The notes beneath the pieces are model-generated. The model searched no databases and was not told where the DNA came from. It worked only from the letters and a program-made list of their open reading frames with translations. The position numbers were made by a program, and so were the translations under genes. This document shows, in pieces, positions 23,310 to 32,964 of a stretch of 64,000 nucleotides of DNA; the stretch's first letter is position 1, and every line of letters starts with the position of its first letter. This DNA is from Lentibacillus cibarius. GTDB lineage: Bacteria > Bacillota > Bacilli > Bacillales > Amphibacillaceae. The stretch is from assembly GCF_005887555.1 (NCBI RefSeq), contig NZ_VCIA01000001.1, positions 2,480,001-2,544,000 of the forward strand, in the 5' to 3' direction.

Positions 23310-24554
23310 ATGTTGAAAAAAGTATTGTTATGGCTGGCCATCACACTCCTGATTCTGTCAGGCTGTGCACCATCATTAAATAATAATGAAGATGAAGTGG
23401 TGGAAAAGGAAAATGATACAAAACAGCAGGAGAAGTCAATCGTCCCCAGTTACCAGTTGTCTGACGAGAATTACCGAACCATTCTACCGTATCGCACTAG
23501 TTCTTCGCGTGGGGTGATTACGAACCAGGTGATGAACCGAATGGACATCGGCGAAATGGAGACAGGCTTGCGGCGTCTTTCTAAAGCTTATTATGATCCG
23601 GAAAAATATTTTTTTGAAGAAGGACAATACTTAACTTCCGATATGCTGTACAAATGGTTGGACCGGGACGTAACGAAAGACCAGTTGGAAAAGGCACTTA
23701 ACAAACGGGTGAAACAGCTTGAGAAAAATGGCTCGAAGGTAGACGAGGAAGATAAGGAAGCGATTAGAACAGAACTTCAGCTGGGGCTGAACCCTGCCAT
23801 TGCGGATGATGAATCCAAAGAGCAACAGAAAGAAAACCCGAAATATTTGACGCATATACTGGAACACAATTTCCTGAAAAAGAATGAAGACAACACTGTC
23901 AAACTTATCGGAGCATCCATTGGCATTGCAATGAAGTCCGACTATGCCTTTCAGACAGAAATCGGCGGACCGACTTATCATAAGAAAATAGATAAAAAAA
24001 CGATGCTGAAAAAAGGAAAGCAAATAACACAAACTGTTCTTGAGCGTGTGAGGAAAGTCGATGGGATGAGTGATATCCCAATCATGTTTGCACTCTATCG
24101 GGAGGAAGAGCAAGGTTCTCCTGTTCCTGGAAGCTATGTAGCCAAGACGCAGGTATCCGGCGGGGATATGACGATCGGTGACTGGGAAACTGTCAATGAA
24201 GAAAACATCCTTTTCCCATCGGATGAAGGTGAAAAGAAATATTATGATCAGCAACAGCTCATTAACGACTTCAGTAATAAAATACAAGAATACTTTCCTA
24301 ATTACGTGGGTGTTATTGGAGAAGGATTTTACGTTAATGAAGAACTGCAAAAGCTGACATTGGAAATTCCATTGGAGTTCTTCGGAAAAGGTGAAGTAAT
24401 TGGATTTACACAGTACACCTATGGACTTATTCAGGAAATGTTCCAGAACTACTATGAACTGGAAGTCAAGATTAAGACTAATAAGCGAATGGAAAGTGTT
24501 ATATACCGTGAAGCCGGGGATAAAGATCCAGTTGTTCATATTTTCGATAAATGA
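23310..24554 (+). CDS. camS: CamS family sex-pheromone lipoprotein
   Basis: A 414-residue lipoprotein, homologue of YerH/CamS. The signal peptide (LKKVLLWLAITLLILSGC, lipobox LSGC) is followed by an acidic linker and the CamS domain. In enterococci and staphylococci the cleaved signal of such proteins is a sex pheromone; here a cell-envelope role is all that can be inferred. It lies 10 bases after ligA and is probably the last gene of the pcrB-pcrA-ligA unit; a terminator follows. Confidence 0.9.
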   Translation: MLKKVLLWLAITLLILSGCAPSLNNNEDEVVEKENDTKQQEKSIVPSYQLSDENYRTILPYRTSSSRGVITNQVMNRMDIGEMETGLRRLSKAYYDPEKYFFEEGQYLTSDMLYKWLDRDVTKDQLEKALNKRVKQLEKNGSKVDEEDKEAIRTELQLGLNPAIADDESKEQQKENPKYLTHILEHNFLKKNEDNTVKLIGASIGIAMKSDYAFQTEIGGPTYHKKIDKKTMLKKGKQITQTVLERVRKVDGMSDIPIMFALYREEEQGSPVPGSYVAKTQVSGGDMTIGDWETVNEENILFPSDEGEKKYYDQQQLINDFSNKIQEYFPNYVGVIGEGFYVNEELQKLTLEIPLEFFGKGEVIGFTQYTYGLIQEMFQNYYELEVKIKTNKRMESVIYREAGDKDPVVHIFDK

Positions 24555-24577
24555 ATGGGACATATAAAGTATTAGTT

Positions 24578-24615
24578 GCCTGAGATAGTATTGAGAACTA
24601 TTTCAGGCTTTTTTT
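24578..24615 (+). terminator. Intrinsic terminator after camS
   Basis: GCCTGAGATAG pairs with CTATTTCAGGC (one mismatch) around TATTGAGAA, followed by seven T. Confidence 0.9.
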
Positions 24616-24681
24616 CTGGTTTATAAATCTTATAAAGTCGGAAAACGTGCGGCTTTTTTGTTATTTATGCGAAAATTGTAT

Positions 24682-24710
24682 TTGTTTGTCGTATTGATAT
24701 AAATTATAAT
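24682..24710 (+). promoter_or_regulatory. SigA promoter of the symporter operon
   Basis: TTGTTT (24682-24687), 17-base spacer, TATAAT (24705-24710). The start codon of the small protein is 58 bases downstream. Confidence 0.65.
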
Positions 24711-24767
24711 AGTATTAACATTATGAAGCATAGATTGAATTAAAGGATAAAAAGGTGGTGAAACGCT

Positions 24768-24875
24768 GTGGAATATGCTATTTCAGGTGCAACATGGATG
24801 TGGCTGTTCATTCCGATGCCGATATTAATTGTGTTATCCATTATTACATTAATAACAGAAGGGAGGCAAAAGTAA
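24768..24875 (+). CDS. 35-aa membrane protein, probable symporter small accessory protein
   Basis: GTG start at 24768 behind AAAAGGTGGTGAAACGCT. The product is 35 residues: MEYAISGATWMWLF, a membrane stretch IPMPILIVLSIITLI, and the polar tail TEGRQK. The stop codon directly abuts the symporter ATG, and the symporter ribosome binding site (GGGAGG) lies inside this frame, so translation is coupled. Small membrane proteins encoded just before SSS-family symporters occur in other Firmicutes and archaea; membership of that group is inferred from size and position. Confidence 0.8.
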   Translation: MEYAISGATWMWLFIPMPILIVLSIITLITEGRQK

Positions 24876-26396
24876 ATGGAGCTAGAGACTTTAATAACGT
24901 TTATCGTTTACCTTATCGGGATGCTTGTGATTGGTATTATTATGTATAGAATGACAAATGACTTATCGGATTATGTCCTTGGCGGGCGCAAATTAGGGCC
25001 TGGAGTGGCAGCGCTCAGTGCGGGTGCTTCGGATATGAGTGGGTGGCTCTTGCTGGGATTGCCTGGGGCTATTTATGCTTCAGGGCTGGCAGAAGCCTGG
25101 ATGGCAATCGGTTTGTCTACGGGGGCGTATTTGAATTGGCAATTTGTAGCTAAACGACTGCGAGTCTATACGGAAGTTGCTAATAATTCTATTACCATTC
25201 CGGATTTTTTGGAGAATCGCTTTAAAGACCGTTCCCATTTTCTTCGTGTTATTTCAGCACTGGTGATTCTATTATTCTTTACCTTTTACACGTCATCGGG
25301 AATGGTAGCAGGTGCGAAATTATTTGAGGCATCATTCGGCTTACCTTACCAATCTGCTTTGTGGATTGTGACAATTGTGATTGTGTCGTACACTTTGCTT
25401 GGCGGTTTTCTAGCTGTTGCTTGGACAGATTTTCTGCAAGGGATACTAATGTTTATTACATTAATTGCAGTCCCCATTGTTGCTATCAATCAAATTGGCG
25501 GTTGGGATGCAACAGTGCAGGCAGTTGGTGAGATAAGCCCAGCACATCTAAACATGATCGAGGGAGTAGGCATTATTGCCATTATTTCATCGATTGCTTG
25601 GGGACTTGGCTATTTTGGTCAGCCGCATATTATTGTCCGCTTTATGGCAATGCGTTCACCGAAAGATGTACCGAAAGCAAGATTTATTGGAACTACTTGG
25701 ATGATTATTGGACTTTATGGCGCAATTTTTACTGGTCTTGTCGGTTTGGCTTATATCAATACCCAGGATGTGTCGATATTAAGTGAATATGGCATATCAG
25801 TTGTTACGGAGAATGGTGTACAAACGCTGGCGGACACGGAGAAAATCTTTATCGCATTTTCACAACTGCTGTTTCATCCGGTGATTTCCGGTATACTGCT
25901 GGCCGCAATTTTAGCAGCAATCATGAGTACGATTGACTCACAATTGCTTGTATCATCATCGGCTGTGGCTGAAGACTTTTACAAGGCCATTTTCCGACGT
26001 CATGCTACAGACAAGGAGCTGGTCTGGATTGGACGGGTGGCAACGCTTGTTATTGCATTAATTGCGACAGTTATCGCCATCAATCCGGAGAGTTCAGTAC
26101 TTGATTTGGTAAGTTACGCATGGGCAGGCTTTGGTGCTGCATTCGGGCCAACGATCTTACTGGCACTTTTCTGGCGCGGCATTACACGTAACGGCGCATT
26201 GGCTGGAATAGTGGTCGGAGCGGTTACTGTCATCATCTGGGGTGACTTCCTATCAGGTGGCATTTTCGAATTGTACGAAATTGCACCAGGATTTCTCCTC
26301 AACCTGATTGCTGCGGTTGTCGTCAGTATATCCGGCAAATCCTCCGACGGTGTTGAGGAGGAGTTTGATAAGACGGTGGCTGAGTTGCATAAATAG
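24876..26396 (+). CDS. putP: PutP/OpuE-type Na+/proline symporter
   Basis: SSS-family secondary transporter of 506 residues with about 13 membrane segments. The PutP hallmark SAGASDMSGWLLLGLPGA (Na+ site region) is near residues 46-63; also LGYFGQPHIIVRFMA and AAIMSTIDSQLLVSSSAVAEDFY. It occupies the place of opuE in B. subtilis (between camS and gatCAB), where the protein imports proline for osmoprotection; an osmotic role is likely in a halotolerant host. It is preceded with no gap by a 35-aa membrane protein. Confidence 0.92.
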   Translation: MELETLITFIVYLIGMLVIGIIMYRMTNDLSDYVLGGRKLGPGVAALSAGASDMSGWLLLGLPGAIYASGLAEAWMAIGLSTGAYLNWQFVAKRLRVYTEVANNSITIPDFLENRFKDRSHFLRVISALVILLFFTFYTSSGMVAGAKLFEASFGLPYQSALWIVTIVIVSYTLLGGFLAVAWTDFLQGILMFITLIAVPIVAINQIGGWDATVQAVGEISPAHLNMIEGVGIIAIISSIAWGLGYFGQPHIIVRFMAMRSPKDVPKARFIGTTWMIIGLYGAIFTGLVGLAYINTQDVSILSEYGISVVTENGVQTLADTEKIFIAFSQLLFHPVISGILLAAILAAIMSTIDSQLLVSSSAVAEDFYKAIFRRHATDKELVWIGRVATLVIALIATVIAINPESSVLDLVSYAWAGFGAAFGPTILLALFWRGITRNGALAGIVVGAVTVIIWGDFLSGGIFELYEIAPGFLLNLIAAVVVSISGKSSDGVEEEFDKTVAELHK

Positions 26397-26461
26397 TAGG
26401 TAAAGCACGATCTCTGGTGGGGCCGCTCCTTCCAGTAGGCGAAATGCTTGAATGTTATCAT

Positions 26462-26508
26462 AACTAGTATGTGAAATCGTAAAGGGTTTCACATACTAGT
26501 TTTTTTTG
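26462..26508 (+). terminator. Intrinsic terminator after putP
   Basis: AACTAGTATGTGAAA and TTTCACATACTAGTT form a perfect 15-bp stem with a 10-base loop, followed by TTTTTT. Confidence 0.93.
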
Positions 26509-26533
26509 ATTGATGTTGTTCGCTCAGGCGGAT

Positions 26534-26690
26534 GATGAGAGCCCGCATCAGAGTCTCGCATCCATATTCGGTCGTTCAAATGAGTGATGAAAGCCCGAAT
26601 TAGAGTTTCGGGCTCCTATTTGGGCACTCATGCAAGTGATGAGAGCCCGCACCAGCACCGCGCACTTGTATTTGGTCACTCATACCCGAG
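26534..26690. repeat. 52-bp period repeat array, three diverged units
   Basis: Units start at 26534, 26586 and 26638, exactly 52 bp apart. Each starts GATGARAGCCCG, and units two and three hold GGGCACTCAT or GGTCACTCAT. The middle of each unit differs. Same family as the arrays at 14081 and 40308. It starts 25 bases after the putP terminator. The rest of the 470-base gap holds only the probable gatC promoter. Confidence 0.85.
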
Positions 26691-26767
26691 ATAACGTTCT
26701 AGCCAGAGCGCCACATCCACATCCAAACATTCATTACCCGAATAAGCACCTGTTTCTTCTGATTTAT

Positions 26768-26797
26768 TTGCTTATTGGTCACGAACTTTGCTATTAT
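26768..26797 (+). promoter_or_regulatory. Probable gatCAB promoter
   Basis: TTGCTT (26768-26773), 18-base spacer, TATTAT (26792-26797), 70 bases before the gatC start. Confidence 0.5.
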
Positions 26798-26866
26798 CAA
26801 TAGTGTCTTTAACTAATGGTAACGACGATTTAACAAACTAACATTACTATTTTGGGGGTGCCCGTT

Positions 26867-27157
26867 TTGAGTGATATTTCTACAGATCAGGTGAAGCATG
26901 TTGCGAATCTGGCGCGACTTGCTGTTACCGAAGAAGAAGCTGACATGTTTGCCAAACAGCTCAGTTCCATCATCGACTATGCCGAACAGCTGAATGAATT
27001 GGATACAACGAATGTAGAACCGACAACGCATGTTCTGGATTTGAAAAACGTGATGCGTAACGATGAGCCAAAAGACTGGATATCAAAAGAAGATGCATTG
27101 CAGAATGCACCGGACAAGCAGGATGGCTATTTCCGCGTGCCGTCCATTTTGGAATAA
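26867..27157 (+). CDS. gatC: GatC, aspartyl/glutamyl-tRNA amidotransferase subunit C
   Basis: Small subunit of the GatCAB complex, which converts Glu-tRNA(Gln) or Asp-tRNA(Asn) to the amide form. I place the start at TTG 26867 (96 residues) after GGGGGTG; an upstream in-frame TTG at 26852 would overlap that site. The protein begins [18 protein letters not shown], as the family does, and ends near [11 protein letters not shown], the usual GatC terminus. Confidence 0.95.
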   Translation: MSDISTDQVKHVANLARLAVTEEEADMFAKQLSSIIDYAEQLNELDTTNVEPTTHVLDLKNVMRNDEPKDWISKEDALQNAPDKQDGYFRVPSILE

Positions 27158-27169
27158 GGAGGGATTGGT

Positions 27170-28639
27170 ATGGCTTTATTTGACCATAGCATCAAACAAT
27201 TGGAAGAAATGCTTGACCGAAAAGAGATTTCTGCCGAAGATTTGGTCAACGCTTCGTATGACCGGATTAACGAAGTCGATAATCAAATCGGGGCGTTTTT
27301 GACATTGAATGAAGAGGATGCCCGTAATCAGGCAAAACAGTTGGATGCTGCGCCGGACAAAGAAGGGCGCTTATTCGGCATTCCGGCCGGTATTAAGGAT
27401 AATATTGTTACAAAGGATTTACGCACGACATGCGGCAGTCAGTTTTTAAGGAACTTTGATCATCCGCTTTATAATGCCACGGTCGTGGACAAGCTGCAGA
27501 CGGAAAAGAACGTTACTATCGGCAAATTGAATATGGATGAATTTGCCATGGGCTCATCTACTGAAAACTCGAGTTTGGCGCTTACTCGAAATCCATGGAA
27601 CACAGATTATGTCCCAGGTGGATCGAGTGGTGGATCCGCAGCGGCCGTCGCGGCAGGTGAAGTGCTATTTTCACTTGGGTCTGACACCGGCGGATCAATT
27701 CGTCAGCCGGCATCTTTCTGCGGTGTCGTTGGCATGAAACCTACATATGGACGCGTTTCCCGGTTTGGCCTTGTCGCATTTGCATCATCACTTGATCAGA
27801 TTGGGCCGCTTACACGAAACGTGGAGGATAATGCACGGGTGCTCGAGGTTATCTCCGGCGAGGATAAAATGGATGCAACTAGTGCTAATGTTGACGTACC
27901 TTCGTATACGGACGCCCTGACTGGTGACGTCAAAGGGATGAAAATTGCTGTTCCAAAAGAATATCTTGCAGAGGGCGTCGCACCGGAAGTGAAAGAAGCT
28001 GTAATGAAAGCCCTGAAAGTGTATGAAGATCTTGGAGCTGAATGGGAAGAAGTATCCCTGCCGCATTCCAAATATGCAGTAGCAGCATATTATTTACTGG
28101 CTTCATCAGAAGCGTCGGCCAACTTGGCGCGTTTTGACGGGGTTCGTTATGGTGTGCGCTCGGATAAAGCGGATAACATGATCGATATGTTCAAGCTTTC
28201 CCGCAGTGAAGGATTTGGTGAAGAAGTTAAACGCCGAATCATGCTCGGAACGTTTGCCCTGAGCTCGGGGTATTATGACGCTTATTATAAAAAAGCCCAG
28301 CAAGTACGTACGCTGATTCGTAACGACTTTGAGAAAATCTTTGAAAACTATGATGTCGTCATCGGGCCAACTGCACCGACACCGGCTTTCAAAATCGGTG
28401 AGAATATCGATGATCCACTGACCATGTATGCCAACGATATTTTAACCATTCCGGTAAATTTGGCCGGCGTACCAGGGATTTCTGTACCGTGTGGCTTTTC
28501 CGGAGAAGGGCTTCCAATTGGCCTGCAAATTATCGGCAAAGCCTTTGATGAACGGACTGTTTACCGCACGGCACATGCATATGAGCAGGCGACCGAACAT
28601 CATCTACAACGTCCGCAGCTGGGAGGTGGCAAACGATGA
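27170..28639 (+). CDS. gatA: GatA, tRNA amidotransferase subunit A (amidase)
   Basis: Glutaminase subunit of GatCAB, 489 residues. The amidase signature is complete: catalytic Lys in [10 protein letters not shown], and [15 protein letters not shown] with [16 protein letters not shown] giving the Ser-cisSer-Lys triad. AGGAGGGATTGGT precedes the ATG. The end overlaps gatB by four bases. Confidence 0.97.
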   Translation: MALFDHSIKQLEEMLDRKEISAEDLVNASYDRINEVDNQIGAFLTLNEEDARNQAKQLDAAPDKEGRLFGIPAGIKDNIVTKDLRTTCGSQFLRNFDHPLYNATVVDKLQTEKNVTIGKLNMDEFAMGSSTENSSLALTRNPWNTDYVPGGSSGGSAAAVAAGEVLFSLGSDTGGSIRQPASFCGVVGMKPTYGRVSRFGLVAFASSLDQIGPLTRNVEDNARVLEVISGEDKMDATSANVDVPSYTDALTGDVKGMKIAVPKEYLAEGVAPEVKEAVMKALKVYEDLGAEWEEVSLPHSKYAVAAYYLLASSEASANLARFDGVRYGVRSDKADNMIDMFKLSRSEGFGEEVKRRIMLGTFALSSGYYDAYYKKAQQVRTLIRNDFEKIFENYDVVIGPTAPTPAFKIGENIDDPLTMYANDILTIPVNLAGVPGISVPCGFSGEGLPIGLQIIGKAFDERTVYRTAHAYEQATEHHLQRPQLGGGKR

Positions 28640-30066
28640 ACTTCGAAACAATTATCGGACTTGAAGTACACGTAGAGTTAAAGACAGATTCCAAAATTTT
28701 CAGCTCAAGCCCGAATGCGTTCGGTGATGAACCAAATACCAACGTTAATCCAATCGACCTTGGATATCCGGGTGTGCTGCCAGTATTGAACGAAGAGGCG
28801 GTCAATTTTGCGATGAAAGCAGCGATGGCGCTAAATTGTGATATTGCTACAGATACCAAATTTGACCGAAAAAATTATTTTTATCCAGATAATCCGAAAG
28901 CATATCAAATTTCTCAGTTTGATAAGCCGATTGGCGAAAATGGCTGGATTGAGATTGACGTTAATGGTACGAAAAAACGCATCGGCATAACACGGCTGCA
29001 CTTGGAGGAGGACGCTGGTAAACTTACCCACCAGGATGACGGCTATTCGCTGGTAGACTTCAACCGGCAGGGCACGCCACTTGTTGAGATTGTTTCCGAA
29101 CCTGATATAAGCTCACCGGAAGAGGCGTATGCCTATTTGGAAAAACTGAAAAACATTATCCAATATACAGGGGTTTCCGATTGTAAAATGGAGGAAGGCT
29201 CGCTCCGGTGTGACGCCAACTTGTCCATTCGTCCAATCGGGCAGGAGGAATTTGGTACAAAAACCGAACTGAAAAACTTGAACTCGTTCTCCTTTGTTCA
29301 GAAAGGGTTAGAGTTTGAAGAAAAGCGGCAGGAAAAAGAGCTGCTGAACGGTGGTGAAATTCTTCAGGAAACACGCCGGTATGACGAGAAGAAAAAAGAA
29401 ACCATTCTAATGCGTGTGAAAGAGGGTTCAGATGACTATCGCTATTTCCCTGAGCCTGATCTTGTGCCACTTTATATCGATGAAGAATGGAAAGAACGCA
29501 TTCGCCAGCAGATTCCGGAATTGCCTGACGCACGATTGCAGCGGTATATCAATGAATTAGGACTGCCTGCATATGACGCCGCTGTCCTAACCAATTCCAA
29601 GGAAATGTCTGATTTCTTTGAGGAAGCAGTCCAAAACGGAGCGGACATTAAACAAGCATCTAACTGGCTGATGGGTGATGTTTCCGGTTATATGAACAAG
29701 CATTACAAAGAACTGCATGAATTGGCTTTAACACCGAAAGCACTGGCAAAAATGATCAAGTTAATCGAGGATGGCACCATTTCTTCCAAGATCGCTAAAA
29801 AAGTATTCGCTGAACTTGTGGAAAAAGGCGGCGATCCGGATAAAATTGTTAAGGAAAAAGGCCTTGCCCAAATTTCGGATGAAGGCCAATTGACTGAAAT
29901 CATCACCAAGATTCTTGATGAGAATGAACAATCAATCATCGACTACAAAAACGGAAAAGACCGCGCGATTAAATACCTTGTCGGCCAGGTTATGAAAGCA
30001 ACAAAAGGACAGGCAAACCCGCCGATGGTTAACAAAATTTTGCAAGCAGAGATTGATAAACGATAA
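28636..30066 (+). CDS. gatB: GatB, tRNA amidotransferase subunit B
   Basis: Kinase/transamidase subunit of GatCAB, 476 residues. The start [20 protein letters not shown] is the family hallmark; the PET112 signature region [17 protein letters not shown] and the C-terminal YqeY-like tail domain ([14 protein letters not shown]) are present. It overlaps gatA by four bases. The stop is followed after 12 bases by a 21-bp repeat array. Confidence 0.97.
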   Translation: MNFETIIGLEVHVELKTDSKIFSSSPNAFGDEPNTNVNPIDLGYPGVLPVLNEEAVNFAMKAAMALNCDIATDTKFDRKNYFYPDNPKAYQISQFDKPIGENGWIEIDVNGTKKRIGITRLHLEEDAGKLTHQDDGYSLVDFNRQGTPLVEIVSEPDISSPEEAYAYLEKLKNIIQYTGVSDCKMEEGSLRCDANLSIRPIGQEEFGTKTELKNLNSFSFVQKGLEFEEKRQEKELLNGGEILQETRRYDEKKKETILMRVKEGSDDYRYFPEPDLVPLYIDEEWKERIRQQIPELPDARLQRYINELGLPAYDAAVLTNSKEMSDFFEEAVQNGADIKQASNWLMGDVSGYMNKHYKELHELALTPKALAKMIKLIEDGTISSKIAKKVFAELVEKGGDPDKIVKEKGLAQISDEGQLTEIITKILDENEQSIIDYKNGKDRAIKYLVGQVMKATKGQANPPMVNKILQAEIDKR

Positions 30067-30185
30067 ATGAGCTGGAAACGCCAGATTCTAGTGTGGAAAC
30101 GCCAGAATTGGAACCAGAAACGCCAGATTCGAGTGTGAAATCGCCAGAACTAAAGTTGAAAACGCCAGATTCAAATGAAAAAGCG
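30067..30185 (+). repeat. 21-bp period repeat array A2 (after gatB)
   Basis: Five direct repeats with core CGCCA start at 30079, 30100, 30121, 30142 and 30163, all exactly 21 bp apart. The conserved part is GRAAACGCCAGAWT; the 3' half varies. The array starts 12 bases after the gatB stop on the same strand. One frame is open with a TPDSSVK-type heptad, but without a credible start. Confidence 0.88.
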
Positions 30186-30243
30186 TTTAACCCTTTTGTT
30201 TCAGGCATGCTTATTCCGTCTCAATCAATAAGGGTTCGATTAG

Positions 30244-30278
30244 GACCGCTGCCAAATAACGGCAGCGGTCGACTTTTT
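30244..30278 (+). terminator. Intrinsic terminator of gatCAB
   Basis: GACCGCTGCC and GGCAGCGGTC form a perfect 10-bp stem with a seven-base loop, followed by GACTTTTT. The repeat array lies between gatB and this terminator, so it is part of the mRNA. Confidence 0.88.
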
Positions 30279-30287
30279 CCGAAAAAC

Positions 30288-30316
30288 TTTTCAAAACAGA
30301 CAAAAAGAGCTATGAT
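30288..30316 (+). promoter_or_regulatory. Possible dgkB promoter
   Basis: TATGAT (30311-30316) with a weak TTTTCA 17 bases upstream (30288-30293). Confidence 0.45.
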
Positions 30317-30364
30317 GGATATTGGTTGAAAAATCGTAACGATGAAGCAGTGGGGAGGGGCATT

Positions 30365-31279
30365 ATGAAAAGAGCCCGTATCATTTACAATCCAACATCC
30401 GGTAGAGAAGCATTCAAACGGGAATTACCGACTGTTTTGGAGCGGTTTGAAATCGCTGGGTATGAAACATCTGCTCACGCAACAACGTGTGAAGGGGATG
30501 CTACCAGAGCGGCGAGAGTAGCTGCTGAGCGTCATTTCGACTTGGTAGTTGCTGTCGGTGGTGATGGAACAATCAATGAAGTCATTAACGGACTCGCTGA
30601 ACAGGCATATCGTCCAAAACTCGGCATTATCCCGACCGGTACGACGAACGATTTCGCCCGGGCACTGTGGATTCCCCGTAACATTGAAAGAGCTGTTGAC
30701 GTTATTTTAGCCGGGCAGTCCATGCTTATTGACATCGGTCGTGTCAACGGTCATCATTTCATGAATATCGCTGGCGGCGGCAAACTGACGGAATTGACGT
30801 ATGAAGTTCCAAGCAAGCTGAAAACGATGCTTGGTCAACTTGCTTATTATATGAAGGGGATTGAAATGCTCCCGTCGCTGAAGCCGACGCATGCCAGGAT
30901 TGAATACGATGGAACGGCTATTGAAGAAGATATTATGCTGTTTCTAGTATCTAATACAAACTCGGTTGCCGGGTTTGAAAAGCTGGCACCTAATGCAAAG
31001 CTGGATGATGGTTTATTTGATTTACTGATTCTTAAAAAGATGAACTTGGCTGAATTTGTCCGCATCGCTACCCTTGCACAAAGAGGAGCTCACCTTGATG
31101 ATAAGCGGATCATTTACACACAGGCCAAACATATAAGTGTAGAAACAGACGACAAAATGCAATTGAACATCGATGGTGAGTTTGGCGGGATGCTACCAGG
31201 AGAATTCCTGAACTTGCAGCAGCATATTGAAGTATTCACGCCGGAGAATTTTTTGGAAAAACATCATGGGGAAAGCTAA
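30365..31279 (+). CDS. dgkB: DgkB, diacylglycerol kinase
   Basis: Soluble diacylglycerol kinase that recycles diacylglycerol to phosphatidic acid during lipoteichoic acid synthesis. It has 304 residues from ATG 30365 (GGGGAGGGGCATT before it), starting KRARIIYNPTSGREAFKREL. The nucleotide-binding motif VAVGGDGTINEVINGL and the LGIIPTGTTNDFARAL segment define the DAGK catalytic domain. Same place as in B. subtilis, between gatCAB and rlmCD. A terminator follows. Confidence 0.94.
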   Translation: MKRARIIYNPTSGREAFKRELPTVLERFEIAGYETSAHATTCEGDATRAARVAAERHFDLVVAVGGDGTINEVINGLAEQAYRPKLGIIPTGTTNDFARALWIPRNIERAVDVILAGQSMLIDIGRVNGHHFMNIAGGGKLTELTYEVPSKLKTMLGQLAYYMKGIEMLPSLKPTHARIEYDGTAIEEDIMLFLVSNTNSVAGFEKLAPNAKLDDGLFDLLILKKMNLAEFVRIATLAQRGAHLDDKRIIYTQAKHISVETDDKMQLNIDGEFGGMLPGEFLNLQQHIEVFTPENFLEKHHGES

Positions 31280-31286
31280 TAGAGTA

Positions 31287-31325
31287 AAACCAATGAAATG
31301 ACATTAATGTTCATTGGTTTTTTTA
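31287..31325 (+). terminator. Intrinsic terminator after dgkB
   Basis: AAACCAATGAA and TTCATTGGTTT form an 11-bp stem, followed by a T-run. Confidence 0.9.
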
Positions 31326-31360
31326 TCGTATCGTTTTTTCGTTACTTGCATTAGGGATGT

Positions 31361-31389
31361 TTGATATAAAAGCACTCACCGGATATGCT
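31361..31389 (+). promoter_or_regulatory. Promoter of rlmCD
   Basis: TTGATA (31361-31366), 17-base spacer, TATGCT (31384-31389), 42 bases before the start codon. Confidence 0.6.
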
Positions 31390-31431
31390 AAGATGGGAAG
31401 TACATACACGCGCGAAAAGGAAGATTGCACA

Positions 31432-32814
31432 ATGGCCAAACAATCAGCACCAGTCAAAAAGAACCAAACCGTCACGCTGACATTTGAAGATTTAACACAC
31501 GAAGGTAATGGCGTCGGGAAGATCAACGGTTACCCGCTGTTTGTCCCCTATGCTTTACCTGGGGAAGTGGGAGACGTAAAGGTCGTCAAGGTGAAGAAAA
31601 ACTTTGGATTCGGGAAACTGCTTGATTTGCATACGTCCAGTCCGGAGCGAGTCGAGCCGCCTTGTGACGTGTTTTATAAATGTGGTGGATGCCAGCTCCA
31701 GCATATGAGTTATGACGCCCAGCTAACGATGAAACAGGACCAGGTTAGAAATACGTTGAAAAAGATTGCCCACCTTGAACACGTTCAGGTCCACCCGACG
31801 ATAGGCATGAAAGACCCGTGGCGTTACCGCAATAAAGTGCAGATGCCTGTCGGGGCTAAAGCAGACGGTGAGCTTATTACTGGTTTTTACCAAAAGCGTA
31901 GCCACCGAATTATTGAAGGTATGGAAACATGCATCATACAGGATGAGGAAAATGATCGTATGGTGGAGGCAGTGCGCCGAATCGCGGATAGGCTTGGTAT
32001 CACTGCTTACGATGAGGAAACCGACCAGGGCGTTCTGCGCCATATCATGGTTCGGACGGGAGAGGAAACGAACGACGCGATGATTATCCTGGTGACACGT
32101 ACGCAAAAACTGCCACACCGGGATGAACTCGTAAAAGAATTGACAGGAACATACCCGCATATTAAATCTATTGTCCACAATATTAATGACAAGCAGACGA
32201 ACGTTATCCTCGGCAAAAAAACGGAAATCGTCTGGGGCGACGCATATATTTATGACAAAATCGGCGACGTCACATTCGCCATTTCCCCGCAGTCGTTTTA
32301 TCAGGTCAATCCGAAGCAGACGAAAGTGCTGTATGAAAAGGCGATGGAATACGCACAAATAAGCAGTACGGATACGGTTGTCGATGCCTATTGCGGGATA
32401 GGTACGATTTCTCTGTTTCTCGCACAGCAGACCAAGCAAGTTTACGGTGTGGAGGTCGTCCCCGAAGCAGTCGAGGACGCCAAGAAAAATGCCACTCTTA
32501 ATGGCATTACCAATGCGGCATTTTATGTCGGAGAGGCAGAAAAAGTCATGCCATGGTGGACTGCCCAAGGCATGCGTCCGGATGTCATCGTTGTTGATCC
32601 GCCAAGAAAAGGGTGTGACGAAGAATTGCTGAAGGCGATGACCGATATGCAACCGGAGCGGATTGTCTATGTGTCCTGTAACCCATCCAAGCTCGCCCGG
32701 GACTTACGAATACTTGAAGACAGCGGTTATGAAGTCAAAGAAGTGCAACCAGTGGACATGTTTCCACAGACGATGCATGTTGAATGTGTGAGCTGGCTGG
32801 AAAAGAGAACATAG
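31432..32814 (+). CDS. rlmCD: RlmCD, 23S rRNA (uracil-C5)-methyltransferase
   Basis: SAM-dependent methyltransferase, homologue of B. subtilis YefA, which modifies U747 and U1939 of 23S rRNA. It has 460 residues from ATG 31432, after AAAGGAAGATTGCACA; longer in-frame starts lie inside the promoter. It has an N-terminal TRAM domain (VTLTFEDLTHEGNGVGKING), cysteines CDVFYKCGGCQLQHM for an Fe-S cluster, the SAM motif VVDAYCGIGTISLFLA, VVDPPRKGCDEE, and the catalytic Cys in VYVSCNPSKLARDL. Confidence 0.95.
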   Translation: MAKQSAPVKKNQTVTLTFEDLTHEGNGVGKINGYPLFVPYALPGEVGDVKVVKVKKNFGFGKLLDLHTSSPERVEPPCDVFYKCGGCQLQHMSYDAQLTMKQDQVRNTLKKIAHLEHVQVHPTIGMKDPWRYRNKVQMPVGAKADGELITGFYQKRSHRIIEGMETCIIQDEENDRMVEAVRRIADRLGITAYDEETDQGVLRHIMVRTGEETNDAMIILVTRTQKLPHRDELVKELTGTYPHIKSIVHNINDKQTNVILGKKTEIVWGDAYIYDKIGDVTFAISPQSFYQVNPKQTKVLYEKAMEYAQISSTDTVVDAYCGIGTISLFLAQQTKQVYGVEVVPEAVEDAKKNATLNGITNAAFYVGEAEKVMPWWTAQGMRPDVIVVDPPRKGCDEELLKAMTDMQPERIVYVSCNPSKLARDLRILEDSGYEVKEVQPVDMFPQTMHVECVSWLEKRT

Positions 32815-32864
32815 CCGTTGAAAAAGGGATTGATGTACGGTGATCCGAAAAAGAACTTGTGTTT

Positions 32865-32894
32865 ACGAAGCATTCACCTCGTGTCATGCTTCGT
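32865..32894. other. Inverted repeat after rlmCD
   Basis: ACGAAGCAT and ATGCTTCGT form a perfect 9-bp stem with a 12-base loop, 50 bases after the stop. No T-run follows, so terminator function is uncertain. Confidence 0.6.
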
Positions 32895-32923
32895 ATGTGT
32901 TACCAAAAAGATTAATAATTCCC

Positions 32924-32951
32924 TTGACTTAGAAGCTAATATGCTTAATAA
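32924..32951 (+). promoter_or_regulatory. Promoter of the ferric-iron ABC operon
   Basis: TTGACT (32924-32929), 16-base spacer, TAATAA (32946-32951), followed by a perfect Fur box. Confidence 0.6.
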
Positions 32952-32964
32952 TGTAATGTGAAAT

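Noticed and set aside
23631-24563. Long minus-strand frame opposite camS
   Set aside because: Antisense shadow of the camS lipoprotein gene, with no family resemblance or start signal.
30093-30329. Open frame TPDSSVK-type after gatB
   Set aside because: No ribosome binding site; it runs through the gatCAB terminator.
31723-32652. Long minus-strand frame opposite rlmCD
   Set aside because: Antisense shadow; rlmCD has all catalytic motifs on the plus strand.
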